Source of the DNA: JARRJS01 sp037388885
GTDB taxonomy: Bacteria; Gemmatimonadota; Gemmatimonadetes; Longimicrobiales; RSA9
DNA length: 64,000 nt
NCBI GenBank assembly: GCA_037388885.1
Contig: JARRJS010000003.1
Span: 1-64,000 of the forward strand
Reading direction: 5' to 3'
Shown here piece by piece: positions 43,048 through 52,975 of the stretch. Each line of letters starts with the position of its first letter. Position 1 is the first letter of the stretch. The position numbers and the translations under genes are program-made. The notes under the pieces were generated by a model. It was not told the origin of the DNA. It saw only the letters and a list, made by a program, of their open reading frames with translations, and ran no database searches.

Positions 43048-45426
43048 ATGGCTAGCAGAATCAGCGTTCTCGGCACGTCGGACCTCCGCCGTGAAGACGG
43101 CACGCAGGTCCAATCGGTGCTCCACCAGCCTCGGAGATTCGCCCTCCTCGTCTACCTCGCGCTCGCCTCCCGTCAGGGCCCGGTGCGGCGGGACACGGTC
43201 ATGGGCGTGTTCTGGGCGGACAAGCCGCAGGACAAAGCGCGAGGCGCCCTCAACCAGGCCGTGCACTATGTCCGCCGGTCCCTGGGACAGGACGCCATCG
43301 TGACGACCGGCGACACGATCGAGCTGGACCGCACGCTGGTGAGCTGTGACGCGGCCGAATTCCTGGATGCCGTCGACGGCGAACGCTGGAGGATTGCGGC
43401 CGATCTCTACGCCGGCGACCTCATGCCCGGCTTCTTCGATAGCGCGGACGCGGTCGACTTCGAGCACTGGCTGGACGCGGAGCGCCGTCGGCTGGAGCGC
43501 GCGGCGAGTGAGGCGGCGTGGCGCCTTGCGAAGGAAGCGGAGGCGGCCGGCGAGACGGCCGATGCCGTGGTCTGGGCCCGCCGCGTATGCGAATGGTCGA
43601 CCAACGACGAGGCGGAAGTTCGCCGGGTCATGGTGTTCATGGCCGAGCTGGGTGACCGGACGGGCGTCGTGGATGCCTACGAGAGCCTCAAGGCGGCGCT
43701 GCATCCGCTGGCGGTCGAGCCTGCGCCGGAGACCACGGACCTGGTGCGATCGCTGCGGAAGAAGTGGGAGGAAGAGGACACGGCTGTGGCGACCGATCAG
43801 CCGGCGGCCCCCACACAGCCGCAGCCAATGCCGAAAGCGCGAGGCAATACACGTCGCTGGCCGGTCCCCGTGGCCGGTGCCTGGAGGCAACTCCAGCGCC
43901 TGCGGTCCGGCGCCGTGACGCTCGTGCTGACCCTGGCGCTGATCTCGCTCTGGGGGCTCCGGCGCGACGCTCGTACGGCGGGGGACCCGGCGCCCGACAA
44001 CCCGCATCCGACCGTCCTGGTGGAATCGTTGCAGGCGGAAGCCAACGGACCGGTCGCGGCGGGCGCCCTTGGCGACCAGATCGTCACGCAGCTGCAGTCG
44101 ATGACGGGCTTCAACGTCGTGGATGGCACCAACGGGAAACCGTCTCGTGCGCCGTCCGCGAATTTTGTGCTCCGGGGCGGCCTGATCCGGACGGGAGACC
44201 ACCTCCAGGCGAACGTCCACCTGATCGACGGGACGAACGGCAGCACCGTCGCCAGCGAGCAATTCGATCGCACGCAGCCGGACTCCCTGGCCACGCTGGA
44301 CGAGCTGAGCGCCGCCATCGCCAGCTTCACCCGGCGTTCCATCGGCACCATCGAGGAAGAACGCCGCATCGCCAACGCCGATGCGCCGCCCGCGGCGATT
44401 ACGCTGGTGCAGCTCGGGCGCGGAGACCTGAGGCTCGCCGACTCACTCCGTGACACCGACGTCTACACAGCGGCCGCCGCCAGCTACGAGAAGGCCGACT
44501 CCACGTTCGTGGAAGCCGCAGCGCAGGCCAAGAACTGGTCGCAACCGTGGATCGAACGAGCACGCGCGGCACAGGGGCAGATGTGGCTTCGTCTCCTGGA
44601 CCCCTCCGCCTCGGCGCGTGAGAGCGCGCTGGATATGGCGTTGCAGGGCGCGAATTACGCATCCAAGGCCGTCGAAAAATCCAAGGATTCGGCTGAAGCG
44701 CTGGAAATACGCGCCAGGCTGGAGCACTGGGCCTGGCAGCTCTCGGACGGGATGACCAGCGCACAGAGGACAGCGCTCCTCGACCGAGCGGAGAACGATG
44801 CACGGAAGGTCACCGCGCTGGCCCCGCGCCGCGCTACTGCATGGAATCTGCTGGGAGGCATCGCCATCCAGCGCGGAGAATGGGGAGACGCCTACTGGGC
44901 GTTGACACGAGCGATCGGCGCGGATGCCTACCTGAAGAGCAACGCGGAGATCACGTTGAGACTCTTCACCGCCGCGTGGGAGACGAACAACATCGATGCG
45001 GCCCGGTCATGGTGCGACCTGATCGAGCAACAGATGGGCCGGACCTGGCCGACCGCCTATTGCCGACTGCACCTGGATGCCGTACAGAGCAGGCCGGACA
45101 CGAACCAGGTCGACAGCTTGCGTATGGATCTCAAGACAGCTGCCGATTGGACCAGAATCCGACCCTCCTTCGATGCACTGGCCGCGGTGATATTTGCGCG
45201 GAACGGCGACAGAAGCCGCGCAGAAGCCCTGTTGAAGGGGATTCCGAGCTCGACCCCCCTCGCCGACGATGCCACGAAGTTCGAAGCCTGGGCTTGGCTC
45301 GAGCTTCGAGATGACGAGACAGCGCGAGCGTTACTCGGGCGCTATGTGGAAGCATCGCCTTCGGCCCGAAGCGGCATCCTCCGGAGTCGCCGTTTCTCGA
45401 CGCTGGCCATGTCGACCCCGAATTGA
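43048..45426 (+). CDS. BTAD-domain regulator with membrane anchor and repeat C-terminus
   Basis: 792 residues. The N-terminal winged helix (about 5-95) has the SARP-like opening ISVLGTSDLRREDGTQVQ and LLVYLALASRQGPVRRDTVMGVFW. The BTAD helical domain is at about 100-245. One membrane segment follows near 290 (AVTLVLTLALISLWGL). A TolB/FlgO-like segment (about 325-450) and a helical repeat region then reach the end. It is a DNA-binding protein tethered in the membrane with an outside sensing part, the same plan as the Ser/Thr kinase at 8847. Its target may be the small lipoprotein gene that faces it. Confidence 0.85.
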   Translation: MASRISVLGTSDLRREDGTQVQSVLHQPRRFALLVYLALASRQGPVRRDTVMGVFWADKPQDKARGALNQAVHYVRRSLGQDAIVTTGDTIELDRTLVSCDAAEFLDAVDGERWRIAADLYAGDLMPGFFDSADAVDFEHWLDAERRRLERAASEAAWRLAKEAEAAGETADAVVWARRVCEWSTNDEAEVRRVMVFMAELGDRTGVVDAYESLKAALHPLAVEPAPETTDLVRSLRKKWEEEDTAVATDQPAAPTQPQPMPKARGNTRRWPVPVAGAWRQLQRLRSGAVTLVLTLALISLWGLRRDARTAGDPAPDNPHPTVLVESLQAEANGPVAAGALGDQIVTQLQSMTGFNVVDGTNGKPSRAPSANFVLRGGLIRTGDHLQANVHLIDGTNGSTVASEQFDRTQPDSLATLDELSAAIASFTRRSIGTIEEERRIANADAPPAAITLVQLGRGDLRLADSLRDTDVYTAAAASYEKADSTFVEAAAQAKNWSQPWIERARAAQGQMWLRLLDPSASARESALDMALQGANYASKAVEKSKDSAEALEIRARLEHWAWQLSDGMTSAQRTALLDRAENDARKVTALAPRRATAWNLLGGIAIQRGEWGDAYWALTRAIGADAYLKSNAEITLRLFTAAWETNNIDAARSWCDLIEQQMGRTWPTAYCRLHLDAVQSRPDTNQVDSLRMDLKTAADWTRIRPSFDALAAVIFARNGDRSRAEALLKGIPSSTPLADDATKFEAWAWLELRDDETARALLGRYVEASPSARSGILRSRRFSTLAMSTPN

Positions 45427-45473
45427 CGTGTTGCGGCCAGGCCGAGGCGAACGATCAACGTCCGTGCCTAGTT

Positions 45474-45734
45474 CTAATCGGTGCAGTACCACAGGCCGTT
45501 GATTTGTATGCACTTGGGCTTGGTCATGATCGTCGCTGATTCTGTCGTACACACCGTCGAGCCGTCGATCGTCTGACACGAATCGGTCGTCTTGCTGGCG
45601 AGGGTCTGCGTCGGTGCTGTCATCGCTTCGGTGCTGGGCGCGGTCGGGTCGGTGGAGCATGCGCCGAAGGAGCCGACCACGATGAAGACCAGGGCGCCCA
45701 GGAGCGCGTGGCGGATGTTGTGAGCCTGGATCAT
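45474..45734 (-). CDS. Small cysteine-containing lipoprotein
   Basis: 86 residues from the ATG at 45734, supported by GGGGAG eight bases upstream; the longer open frame upstream is shadow. The signal sequence ends in a lipobox (SFGACS). The mature part is Thr/Ser-rich with two cysteine pairs (CQTIDGSTVC and CIQINGLWYC) that could form disulfides. No known family recognised. It converges with the BTAD gene. Confidence 0.65.
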   Translation of the reverse strand: MIQAHNIRHALLGALVFIVVGSFGACSTDPTAPSTEAMTAPTQTLASKTTDSCQTIDGSTVCTTESATIMTKPKCIQINGLWYCTD

Positions 45735-45942
45735 GATGCTTCTCCCCTGTGAGTTGGAGTTTTGCCCGCTTCCCAGCATAGGCACGGAGGGGCGGGGCCG
45801 CATGGGGCACGACGCCCTATATGCAGCCGGGGTGGTCCGGGACTGCGGGAATCGTCCGGGAAGCTAGTTGGTTCATCGCGGACGGTGCACCAGTCGCCAG
45901 TTTCGTCTCGTTCTGCAATCGTCGTGACCCGAAATCGTCTGC

Positions 45943-48900
45943 ATGGTCATGCGCGAGTCCCTCAGGAGCGACACGACTTTCTGCGCCGGGACGTTCCTCT
46001 CTGCGCCGCTGGCGATTCCCAGGTCACAATGGGTCACCCGATCGGCTGGATGGGTCTTCGTCCCGGTGGTCCTGGCGCTCGCGGCGACGGTATTTCCGGC
46101 CGTCGCTGCAGCGCAAACGCCCAACGACTGGGAGAACCCAGCCGTTTTCGGCATCCACAAGGAGCCGCCGCACGCGACGCTCTTCCCCTATGAGACTCGG
46201 GCGCTCGCGCTGGGAAGGGACCCGAGCCGCTCGGCTTATTTCCTGGATCTGGATGGACAGTGGAAATTCAACTGGGTCCGCAAGCCGGCGGACCGGCCGA
46301 TGGACTTCTACCGCACCGATTACGACGACTCGGCCTGGGGCACCATTCCCGTGCCCGGCAACTGGGAGCTGAACGGACACGGCGTCGCCATCTACGTGAA
46401 CTCCACGTACCCGTTCAAGAAGGACCCGCCGCACATCCCTCACGACTACAATCCCGTTGGCTCGTACCGCACCCACTTCACCGTTCCCGCCGGATGGAAG
46501 GGCCGCGAGATCGTCCTGCACTTCGGCTCTATCCGCTCGGCCATGTACGTCTGGGTGAACGGCAGGAAGGTGGGCTATAGCCAAGTGGACAAAGTACCTG
46601 CAGAGTTCGATGTAACAAAGTACGTAAGGTCCGGCGCGGACAACCTGCTGGCGGTGGAGATGTATCGCTGGAGCGACGGCAGCTACCTGGAGGACCAGGA
46701 CTTCTGGCGGCTGAGCGGGATCGAGCGGCCCGTGTTCCTGTATGCGATGCCGAAGGTCCACATCCGGGACTTCTTCGTGACGGCCGGGCTGGACAGCGTG
46801 TATCGCGACGGAATTCTCGATGTGAACGCCCGCCTCCACAGCTACGAGCCTGAGGCCGTCCGTGGCTGGCGGGTGAGCGTCGAGCTGCTGGATGACGCCG
46901 GCGAGCCGGTGTTCGGCACCGGCGCCGGCGGATCCGGATCGTCCAGCCGGCCGGTCGCTGAGCGTGTCGATGTCCCTGCGGATTCGGAAGCGTCGGTCGC
47001 GTTCCACGAGCGTGTCCCGTCCCCACGCCACTGGACGGCGGAGACGCCGAACCTGTACACGCTCCTGCTCACATTGCGGGACCCGCGCGGGACCACGGTG
47101 GAGGTGCTGTCGCAGCGCGTCGGGTTCCGCACGGTGGAGATCCGCGGTGGACAGCTGCTGGTGAACGGCGTGCCCGTGACCATCAAGGGCGTGGACCGCC
47201 ATGAGCACGACCCTGTGACGGGGCACGTCATCTCGCGGGCGTCGATGCGCCGCGACATAGCGCTGATGAAGCAGTTCAACATCAACGCCGTACGCACGTC
47301 GCACTACCCGGACGACCCGTACTGGTACGACCTGGCGGACGAGTACGGGCTGTACCTCGTGGATGAGGCGGACATCGAGTCCCACGGCATGGGCTACGAC
47401 CCGGCGGTGACGCTGGGGAACAACCCGGTGTGGAAGGCGGCCCACCTGGATCGCATGGAGCGCATGGTGGAACGGGACAAGAACCACCCGTCCATCATCA
47501 TCTGGTCGCTGGGGAACGAGGCGGGGAACGGGGTGAATTTCTACGCGACGTACCGCTGGACGAAGCAGCGGGACCCGACGCGCCCGGTGCAGTACGAGCG
47601 AGCGGACAACGACTGGAACACGGACCTCATGGTGCCCATGTACCCGGGCTTCCAGTACCTGGAGGACTACGGGCGGAACCACCATGACAAGCCGCTCATC
47701 ATGTGCGAGTATGCGCACGCCATGGGCAACAGCGTGGGCAACTTCCAGGACTACTGGGACGTCATCGACCGCTACCCGAACCTGCAGGGCGGCTTCATCT
47801 GGGACTGGGTGGACCAGGGCATCGCGAGCCACAACGCGCAGGGCCGCAAGATCTGGGCATACGGCGGCGACTTCGGGCCGCCAGGCACGCCCAGCGACGG
47901 AAACTTCAACATCAACGGCATCGTGCAGCCGGACCGCACGCCACACCCGTCTGCGTTCGAAGTGAAGCACGTCTATCAGTGGATCGCCGTGGCACCGGTG
48001 GATCTGGCCGCCGGCAAGCTCCGGGTCACCAACGCATACGACTTCCGCCGCACCGATGACGTCCGCATGCTTTGGACGCTGCTGCGGGACGGCGTGCCCA
48101 CCGATTCCGGCGTCGTCGCTGACAGCCTCCCGCTGGCCCCGCACGCGTCGATGCAGGTCACCGTACCGATCCCGGCCATCACGCCCGAGCCAGGCGTCGA
48201 GTACTACCTCGACGTGAGCATGCGGCAGATCCGGGACCGGGACCTGGTCCCCGCCGGCCACGAGATCGCGTTCGATCAGTTCCGGCTGCCCATCGCCCGG
48301 GCGGTGACAGCGGTGGACCCGCGAACGCTCGGCCCCCTGACTGTCGCCAATCGCGGCGACAGCGTGCAGGTGCGAGGTGACCACTTCGCGGTGACGTTTG
48401 ATCGGGCGAACGGCAGGCTCGCCTCGTACGTGTATCGCGGCCATGAGCTGATCCAACACGGGCCTGTGGCCAACTTCTGGCGCGCGCCCAACGACAACGA
48501 CTTCGGTGCCGATCTCCAGAAGAAGCTCCGGGTCTGGCTTGACCCGGCGGATCACGCGCGGCTCCGGCGGTTCGATGTGAGCGGCCCGTCCGACGGCAAG
48601 GTCACCGTGACCGTCGAGTCGGAGCTGCCGACGGTCTTCGCGCGCTATACCACCGTGTACACCGTCCTGGGATCGGGGGACGTGGTCGTGGACGACCATT
48701 TCGTGCCGGAGCCGGCCGGCCGACCGGACTCGGTGCCCGAGATGTTCCGGTTCGGCATGAAGCTGGTCGTGCCCCACGCGTACTCGAACGTTACGTGGTA
48801 CGGTCGCGGCCCCTTCGAGTCGTACTGGGACCGGAAGACCGCGGCGCTCGTCGGCCGCTACAGGAGCACCGTCAGCGAGCAGTACTTCCCCTACGTCCGT

Positions 48901-49272
48901 CCCCAGGAGAGCGGTAACAGGACCGACATCCGCTGGCTCGCGCTGACGAACGACGACGGCGCGGGTATGCTCTTCGTCGGCGACTCGCTCCTCAGCATGA
49001 GCGCGCTCCACTACCGCATCAGCGACCTGGACCCGGGCATCGAGAAGGCCCAGCGGCACTCGGGCGACCTGGCGGAGCGCCCCGAGGTCTACGTCAACGT
49101 GGACGATCGGCAAATGGGCGTCGGCGGCATCAACAGCTGGGGGGCGGTCCCCCTGCCGAAGTATTCGTTGCCTTACGGGGAGTATCACTACCGGTTCCGG
49201 ATGCGGGGCATCACGGCGGCCGACGGCTCGCCCGATGTGCTGGCAAGGCGGCGGTACGCGGACGTTCCCTGA
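45943..49272 (+). CDS. GH2-family beta-galactosidase (LacZ type), exported
   Basis: 1109 residues. An N-terminal hydrophobic stretch (about 30-52, ending in AAAQ) is a signal sequence preceded by an unusually long leader; the start codon is uncertain. Sugar-binding jelly roll (about 80-270), Ig-like domain (about 270-400), and catalytic barrel (about 400-690) with acid/base Glu526 (GNEAGN) and nucleophile Glu589 (CEYAHAMGN). A second Ig-like domain follows, then the large C-terminal Bgal small-chain domain (about 810-1090). It hydrolyses terminal beta-galactosides in the periplasm or outside. Confidence 0.93.
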   Translation: MVMRESLRSDTTFCAGTFLSAPLAIPRSQWVTRSAGWVFVPVVLALAATVFPAVAAAQTPNDWENPAVFGIHKEPPHATLFPYETRALALGRDPSRSAYFLDLDGQWKFNWVRKPADRPMDFYRTDYDDSAWGTIPVPGNWELNGHGVAIYVNSTYPFKKDPPHIPHDYNPVGSYRTHFTVPAGWKGREIVLHFGSIRSAMYVWVNGRKVGYSQVDKVPAEFDVTKYVRSGADNLLAVEMYRWSDGSYLEDQDFWRLSGIERPVFLYAMPKVHIRDFFVTAGLDSVYRDGILDVNARLHSYEPEAVRGWRVSVELLDDAGEPVFGTGAGGSGSSSRPVAERVDVPADSEASVAFHERVPSPRHWTAETPNLYTLLLTLRDPRGTTVEVLSQRVGFRTVEIRGGQLLVNGVPVTIKGVDRHEHDPVTGHVISRASMRRDIALMKQFNINAVRTSHYPDDPYWYDLADEYGLYLVDEADIESHGMGYDPAVTLGNNPVWKAAHLDRMERMVERDKNHPSIIIWSLGNEAGNGVNFYATYRWTKQRDPTRPVQYERADNDWNTDLMVPMYPGFQYLEDYGRNHHDKPLIMCEYAHAMGNSVGNFQDYWDVIDRYPNLQGGFIWDWVDQGIASHNAQGRKIWAYGGDFGPPGTPSDGNFNINGIVQPDRTPHPSAFEVKHVYQWIAVAPVDLAAGKLRVTNAYDFRRTDDVRMLWTLLRDGVPTDSGVVADSLPLAPHASMQVTVPIPAITPEPGVEYYLDVSMRQIRDRDLVPAGHEIAFDQFRLPIARAVTAVDPRTLGPLTVANRGDSVQVRGDHFAVTFDRANGRLASYVYRGHELIQHGPVANFWRAPNDNDFGADLQKKLRVWLDPADHARLRRFDVSGPSDGKVTVTVESELPTVFARYTTVYTVLGSGDVVVDDHFVPEPAGRPDSVPEMFRFGMKLVVPHAYSNVTWYGRGPFESYWDRKTAALVGRYRSTVSEQYFPYVRPQESGNRTDIRWLALTNDDGAGMLFVGDSLLSMSALHYRISDLDPGIEKAQRHSGDLAERPEVYVNVDDRQMGVGGINSWGAVPLPKYSLPYGEYHYRFRMRGITAADGSPDVLARRRYADVP

Positions 49273-49386
49273 GGAACACGAAAGCGCACGACAACGGCAG
49301 GGAAGCGGACAATTGGTCAGATGCGCCCACTCTGCCGCTTGATGCCGCATCCGACCGACGGGCTCGTGTCTCGTCGGCTCCGTTCC

Positions 49387-49414
49387 ACCGCCCGGGCTTC
49401 GAGGTCCGGGCGGT
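49387..49414 (+). terminator. Hairpin downstream of the GH2 gene
   Basis: Inverted repeat ACCGCCCGG / CCGGGCGGT with a ten-base loop, followed by GTTGCTGTG. It lies 114 bases after the beta-galactosidase stop and 78 before the next start codon. Confidence 0.5.
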
Positions 49415-49492
49415 GTTGCTGTGAGCCGTGGGTGCGGATTACAGTACGATCATGCCGAACGCTGGACACAGACAATCCGCGGAGAATCGACC

Positions 49493-50869
49493 ATGAGACG
49501 TTCATTGCGCATGCTGCTGCTGGGCCTGGTGGTGGGAGTGGCGAGTTTTGCGTGCATGAAGCCGGCGGGCGATGCCGCGGCCGCAGGGCGGGTGCCCGTG
49601 CCGGGCACGCACGCCTTCACGGCGCAGACGGCGCTATACGAGGTGTTCGTCCGGGACTTCTCGCCGGAGGGCACGCTGCAAGGCGTGATCCGGGGGTTGG
49701 ATCGGATCCAGGCGACGGGCGCAGAGGTCGTGTGGCTGATGCCGATCTACCCGGTGGGCGTCAAGAACCACAAGGGGAAGCTGGGGTCGCCGTATGCGGT
49801 GAAGGACTATCATGCCATCAACCCGGCCTTCGGCACCGCGGCGGACCTCCATGAGCTGGTGGACTCGGTCCACGCCCGGGGCATGAAGATCATCCTGGGC
49901 TGGGTGCCCAATCACACGGCCTGGGACAACGTGTGGGTGACCGAGCACCCGGACTACTATGCCCACACCGCGGACGGCAAGATGACGGTGCCGCGCGACC
50001 TGAGCGGCCACCTCACGGACTGGACGGACGTGGCCGAGCTGGACTACGACAACCCCGCGCTGCGCCGTGCCATGATCGACGCCATGAAGTACTGGCTCAC
50101 CACGTTCGACGTGGACGGTTTCCGCATGGACGTGGCGGGCTTTATCCCCGACAGCTTCTGGAAGGAAGCGATCCCGCAGCTGCGTGCGGTGAGGCCCATC
50201 CTGCTGCTGGCGGAGTGGGACGACCCCAAGATGCAGGCGGACGGGTTCGACCTGACGTATCCGTGGTCGTCGTACAGTCGGTTGAAGGCAGTCTGGAAAG
50301 GCGGACCCGCGGCGGATTTCGTGGAGAAAGAGTTGCAGGACCTGGCGCAGTACCCGGACAGCGGCGGCATGCGCATGCGCATGACGACGAATCACGACGA
50401 GACGGCGTGGGACGCGCCGCCGGTCACCCTCTTCGGCGGCCCCGCCGGGGCGCGGGCCGCGTACGTCGCCATGGCGCTACTGCCCGGCCCACCGCTGCTC
50501 TACAACGGCCAGGCGGTGGAGAGCCCGCAGAAGCTCGGCCTGTTCGACAAGGAGCCGGTGGACTGGAACCAGCCCGACGCAGACGAGGCACGGGCGTTCT
50601 ACCGGAAGGTGATCGGGCTGTCCCGCACGAACCCGTCCCTGGTGAACGGCGGGCTCGCGGTGGTGGCCACCGACGCGGAGCAGGACGTGATCGCGTACCG
50701 GCGCGGCGATGTCGTCGTCCTGGTCAACGCGCGCTCGAAGCGTGTGAACGCAACGGTGACGGCCCCCGACCTGAACGGCGCTCGAAACCTGCTCGGCGGC
50801 GGCGTGCAACATGGCCAGACGGTGGCGCTGCCGGCGTACGGGGCAGTGGTCCTGGCGCTGGCCGGCTGA
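49493..50869 (+). CDS. GH13 alpha-amylase-family lipoprotein
   Basis: 458 residues from the ATG at 49493 (GGAG eight bases before). A signal with lipobox-like SFAC. The TIM barrel carries the GH13 regions: GWVPNHT (region I), GFRMDVAG with nucleophile Asp213 (II), LLAEWD with acid/base Glu241 (III), and TTNHDE with Asp302 (IV). A short C-terminal beta domain follows. It acts on alpha-glucosidic bonds of starch or malto-oligosaccharides; the absence of a second Asp-rich loop leaves hydrolase versus transferase activity open. Confidence 0.9.
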   Translation: MRRSLRMLLLGLVVGVASFACMKPAGDAAAAGRVPVPGTHAFTAQTALYEVFVRDFSPEGTLQGVIRGLDRIQATGAEVVWLMPIYPVGVKNHKGKLGSPYAVKDYHAINPAFGTAADLHELVDSVHARGMKIILGWVPNHTAWDNVWVTEHPDYYAHTADGKMTVPRDLSGHLTDWTDVAELDYDNPALRRAMIDAMKYWLTTFDVDGFRMDVAGFIPDSFWKEAIPQLRAVRPILLLAEWDDPKMQADGFDLTYPWSSYSRLKAVWKGGPAADFVEKELQDLAQYPDSGGMRMRMTTNHDETAWDAPPVTLFGGPAGARAAYVAMALLPGPPLLYNGQAVESPQKLGLFDKEPVDWNQPDADEARAFYRKVIGLSRTNPSLVNGGLAVVATDAEQDVIAYRRGDVVVLVNARSKRVNATVTAPDLNGARNLLGGGVQHGQTVALPAYGAVVLALAG

Positions 50870-50999
50870 CCCCGACGCGGTAGCCACCACCTTTCGAGTG
50901 CGGGCAACGGTCGCCCGAGATTGGCGCGTTTTGCCAGAAGAACGGCACGTTCTGCCTGCACAGGCGGTTCCAGGTCCGTGGGCGGGGACGTGGGCTGTG

Positions 51000-51743
51000 T
51001 CAGAGCCGGTTCAACAGGAAGTCGGGCGTGAACCGGACCAAGTATCCCGCCAGCAGGGTGAACGACCCCGTGAGCAGCAGCACGCCCACGAGGACGAGCA
51101 TGGCGCCGCTGATGCGGTTGACCAGTGGCAACCAGCGACGAATGCGCCTGGACCCGTCCAGGAACCGGCCCAACAGCAGGGATGTCGCCAGGAACGGAAT
51201 GGCGAGGCCGACAGAATAGACGGCGAGCAGTTGCACGCCGGCGGTCATGCCTCCGCCAGCAGCTGCCAGCGTCAGAATGCCGCCCAGAACGGGGCCGATG
51301 CAGGGCGTCCAGCCGGCGGCGAACACGACGCCGGCCAGCACGCTGCCGGCGTAGCCCGCCGGCTTGCGGGCGAGCTGGAACCGACGTTCGCGCTCGAGAC
51401 CGGGTACCGGCAGCACACCCATGACGTGGAGGCCGAACAGGACGATCAGAATCCCGCCCACGCGCTGAAGCCAGACGCCGTGTGTCCGAAGCAGGGCGCC
51501 CAAGTAGCTGGCGGAAGCGCCCAGCGCGATGAACACCAGGCTGAACCCCACGACGAAGAAGAGGCCGTGGACGAGCACTGCCCGGCGGATGCGCGCGGCC
51601 TGTGCGCCCTCCGAGGTCAGCTCGTCGTAGGTCATCCCCGTCAGGAACGAGGCGTAGCTCGGGACGAGCGGCAACACGCACGGAGACAGGAAGCTGAGAA
51701 TCCCCGCCAGGAACGCCACCGTTATGCCGATATGGGCCGTCAT
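51000..51743 (-). CDS. ccdA: CcdA-type thiol-disulfide membrane protein
   Basis: 247 residues, six hydrophobic helices. The redox cysteines are in FLSPCVLPLVPSY (helix 1) and GWTPCIGPVLGG (helix 4), both in the canonical proline-rich settings. It carries reducing equivalents from cytoplasmic thioredoxin to periplasmic partners for cytochrome c maturation or related reactions. No cytochrome c or thioredoxin-like gene is adjacent. Confidence 0.93.
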   Translation of the reverse strand: MTAHIGITVAFLAGILSFLSPCVLPLVPSYASFLTGMTYDELTSEGAQAARIRRAVLVHGLFFVVGFSLVFIALGASASYLGALLRTHGVWLQRVGGILIVLFGLHVMGVLPVPGLERERRFQLARKPAGYAGSVLAGVVFAAGWTPCIGPVLGGILTLAAAGGGMTAGVQLLAVYSVGLAIPFLATSLLLGRFLDGSRRIRRWLPLVNRISGAMLVLVGVLLLTGSFTLLAGYLVRFTPDFLLNRL

Positions 51744-51830
51744 GCGATACGTGTTCGGGCATTCGCGATGCCAACGCCGGCATGTCGCTGTGAACCTCGC
51801 GGTGCACCGGTGAACGGGGCATGAGAATGC

Positions 51831-51848
51831 CGTGAAGGACGCTTCATG
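51831..51848. repeat. 18-base repeat with dyad symmetry, copy 2
   Basis: Identical to 41151-41168 over 18 bases. It lies between the ccdA start and the end of the outer-membrane protein gene. Confidence 0.6.
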
Positions 51849-51887
51849 CTTGGCGTCTGAGCGGCCCTTTCACGCCGACGCGCAGCC

Positions 51888-52802
51888 TCAGAAGCTCCAG
51901 CTCAAGCGCAGCGCGCCCCCGCCGCTCGCCATGTGGAACCGGTTGCCGTCCTCGTGGCTCTGCTCGTTCTGTGTGAAGCTCGTGTAGTGCAGGACGACGC
52001 CGGCGCTCCAGCGCGCTGCGAGCAGGACGTGGAGGCCCGCGTCGGCATCCCACCGTTGCTGGCCCAGTCGCACGAGCCCGCCCTCGTGGCGCAGCGAGGA
52101 CACCCACGGCAACGCGCCTGCATCGGCGGCGAGGCGCAGGCCCAAACCGCCTCCCAGCGGCAGGCGCAGGCCGACCCCGAGGAAGGGCGCGGGCAGCTCC
52201 TGCGTGACGAAGTCCTCCCTGGTCTCGTGGCCGACAGTCGTCGGCGACAGCGTGCCCAGCAGCCGGAACTCGAGAAGCGTCGCGTCCAGGCCGGCGCGGC
52301 CCCAGAGGGCGCCGCCTGCACCCACTCGTGCAAGGGGCCGGGCATACGCCACGACGACGCGGAGGAAATCCGTCGCGTTCGTGCGCGTCCGGACGACGGT
52401 TCCGCCCTGGAGCGTCGAGCCGTTGAAGTCGACATCATGAGCCAGACGCGCGCTGCCGCGCAGGGTCGTCGCGTCGATGCGCACGCCGACCACACCGGCG
52501 CCGGCGCGCAGATGCAGCCGCAGCGCCAGCGTGGAGGCCAGGTGTACGCCCAGGTCTCGTCCCAGGGACAGCCGGGTTCCCGCAATGGTGTTTTCCCGCA
52601 CCTGCACCCAACCCGTGGGCTGCGCCAGCTCGTAGGCGATGCTCAACGTCCCCGGCCGCTGGCCTGCCACGGGCGTCGCGGCAGCCCACGTGAAGAACGC
52701 GAAGAGGGCCGGAACGCCGAGCGTGCAGCGTCCCGCGCAGCGGCGTGCGGTTCGCCGCACGGCGCCGATGCCGTCGTTCCGAGGTCGATTCGTGTTGGCC
52801 AC
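51888..52802 (-). CDS. Outer-membrane beta-barrel-like protein
   Basis: 304 residues from a GTG at 52802, chosen because a signal sequence (TLGVPALFAFFTWAAATPVAGQ) follows; the frame is open to 52976 but would run into the divergent gene. The mature part alternates hydrophobic and polar residues in about ten strands (TLALRLHLRAGAGVVGVRID, FLRVVVAYARPLARVG, PFLGVGLRLPLGGGLGLRLA) and ends in Phe (LRLSWSF), the outer-membrane C-terminal signature. No family recognised. Confidence 0.65.
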   Translation of the reverse strand: MANTNRPRNDGIGAVRRTARRCAGRCTLGVPALFAFFTWAAATPVAGQRPGTLSIAYELAQPTGWVQVRENTIAGTRLSLGRDLGVHLASTLALRLHLRAGAGVVGVRIDATTLRGSARLAHDVDFNGSTLQGGTVVRTRTNATDFLRVVVAYARPLARVGAGGALWGRAGLDATLLEFRLLGTLSPTTVGHETREDFVTQELPAPFLGVGLRLPLGGGLGLRLAADAGALPWVSSLRHEGGLVRLGQQRWDADAGLHVLLAARWSAGVVLHYTSFTQNEQSHEDGNRFHMASGGGALRLSWSF

Positions 52803-52975
52803 GAACGGCAGGGCGGGCAAGAAAAAGGCCGGACCGGTACGGTGGCTCTCGACGGCCGCAAGGGAGTCACCGGGTCCACCGTCGGTTAAACGATCCGCGT
52901 CCCCGGGTTGTAGGGGCGGGTGAGGGCCGGGACAAGCCGGCCGGGGATTAGCCCCGAAAACTCGAGGAGAGAGCA

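Noticed and set aside
46024..49350. 1108-codon open frame antisense to the GH2 gene
   Set aside because: The sense strand carries all GH2 motifs; the antisense frame has no recognisable domain or ribosome-binding site and is a by-product of GC-biased third positions.
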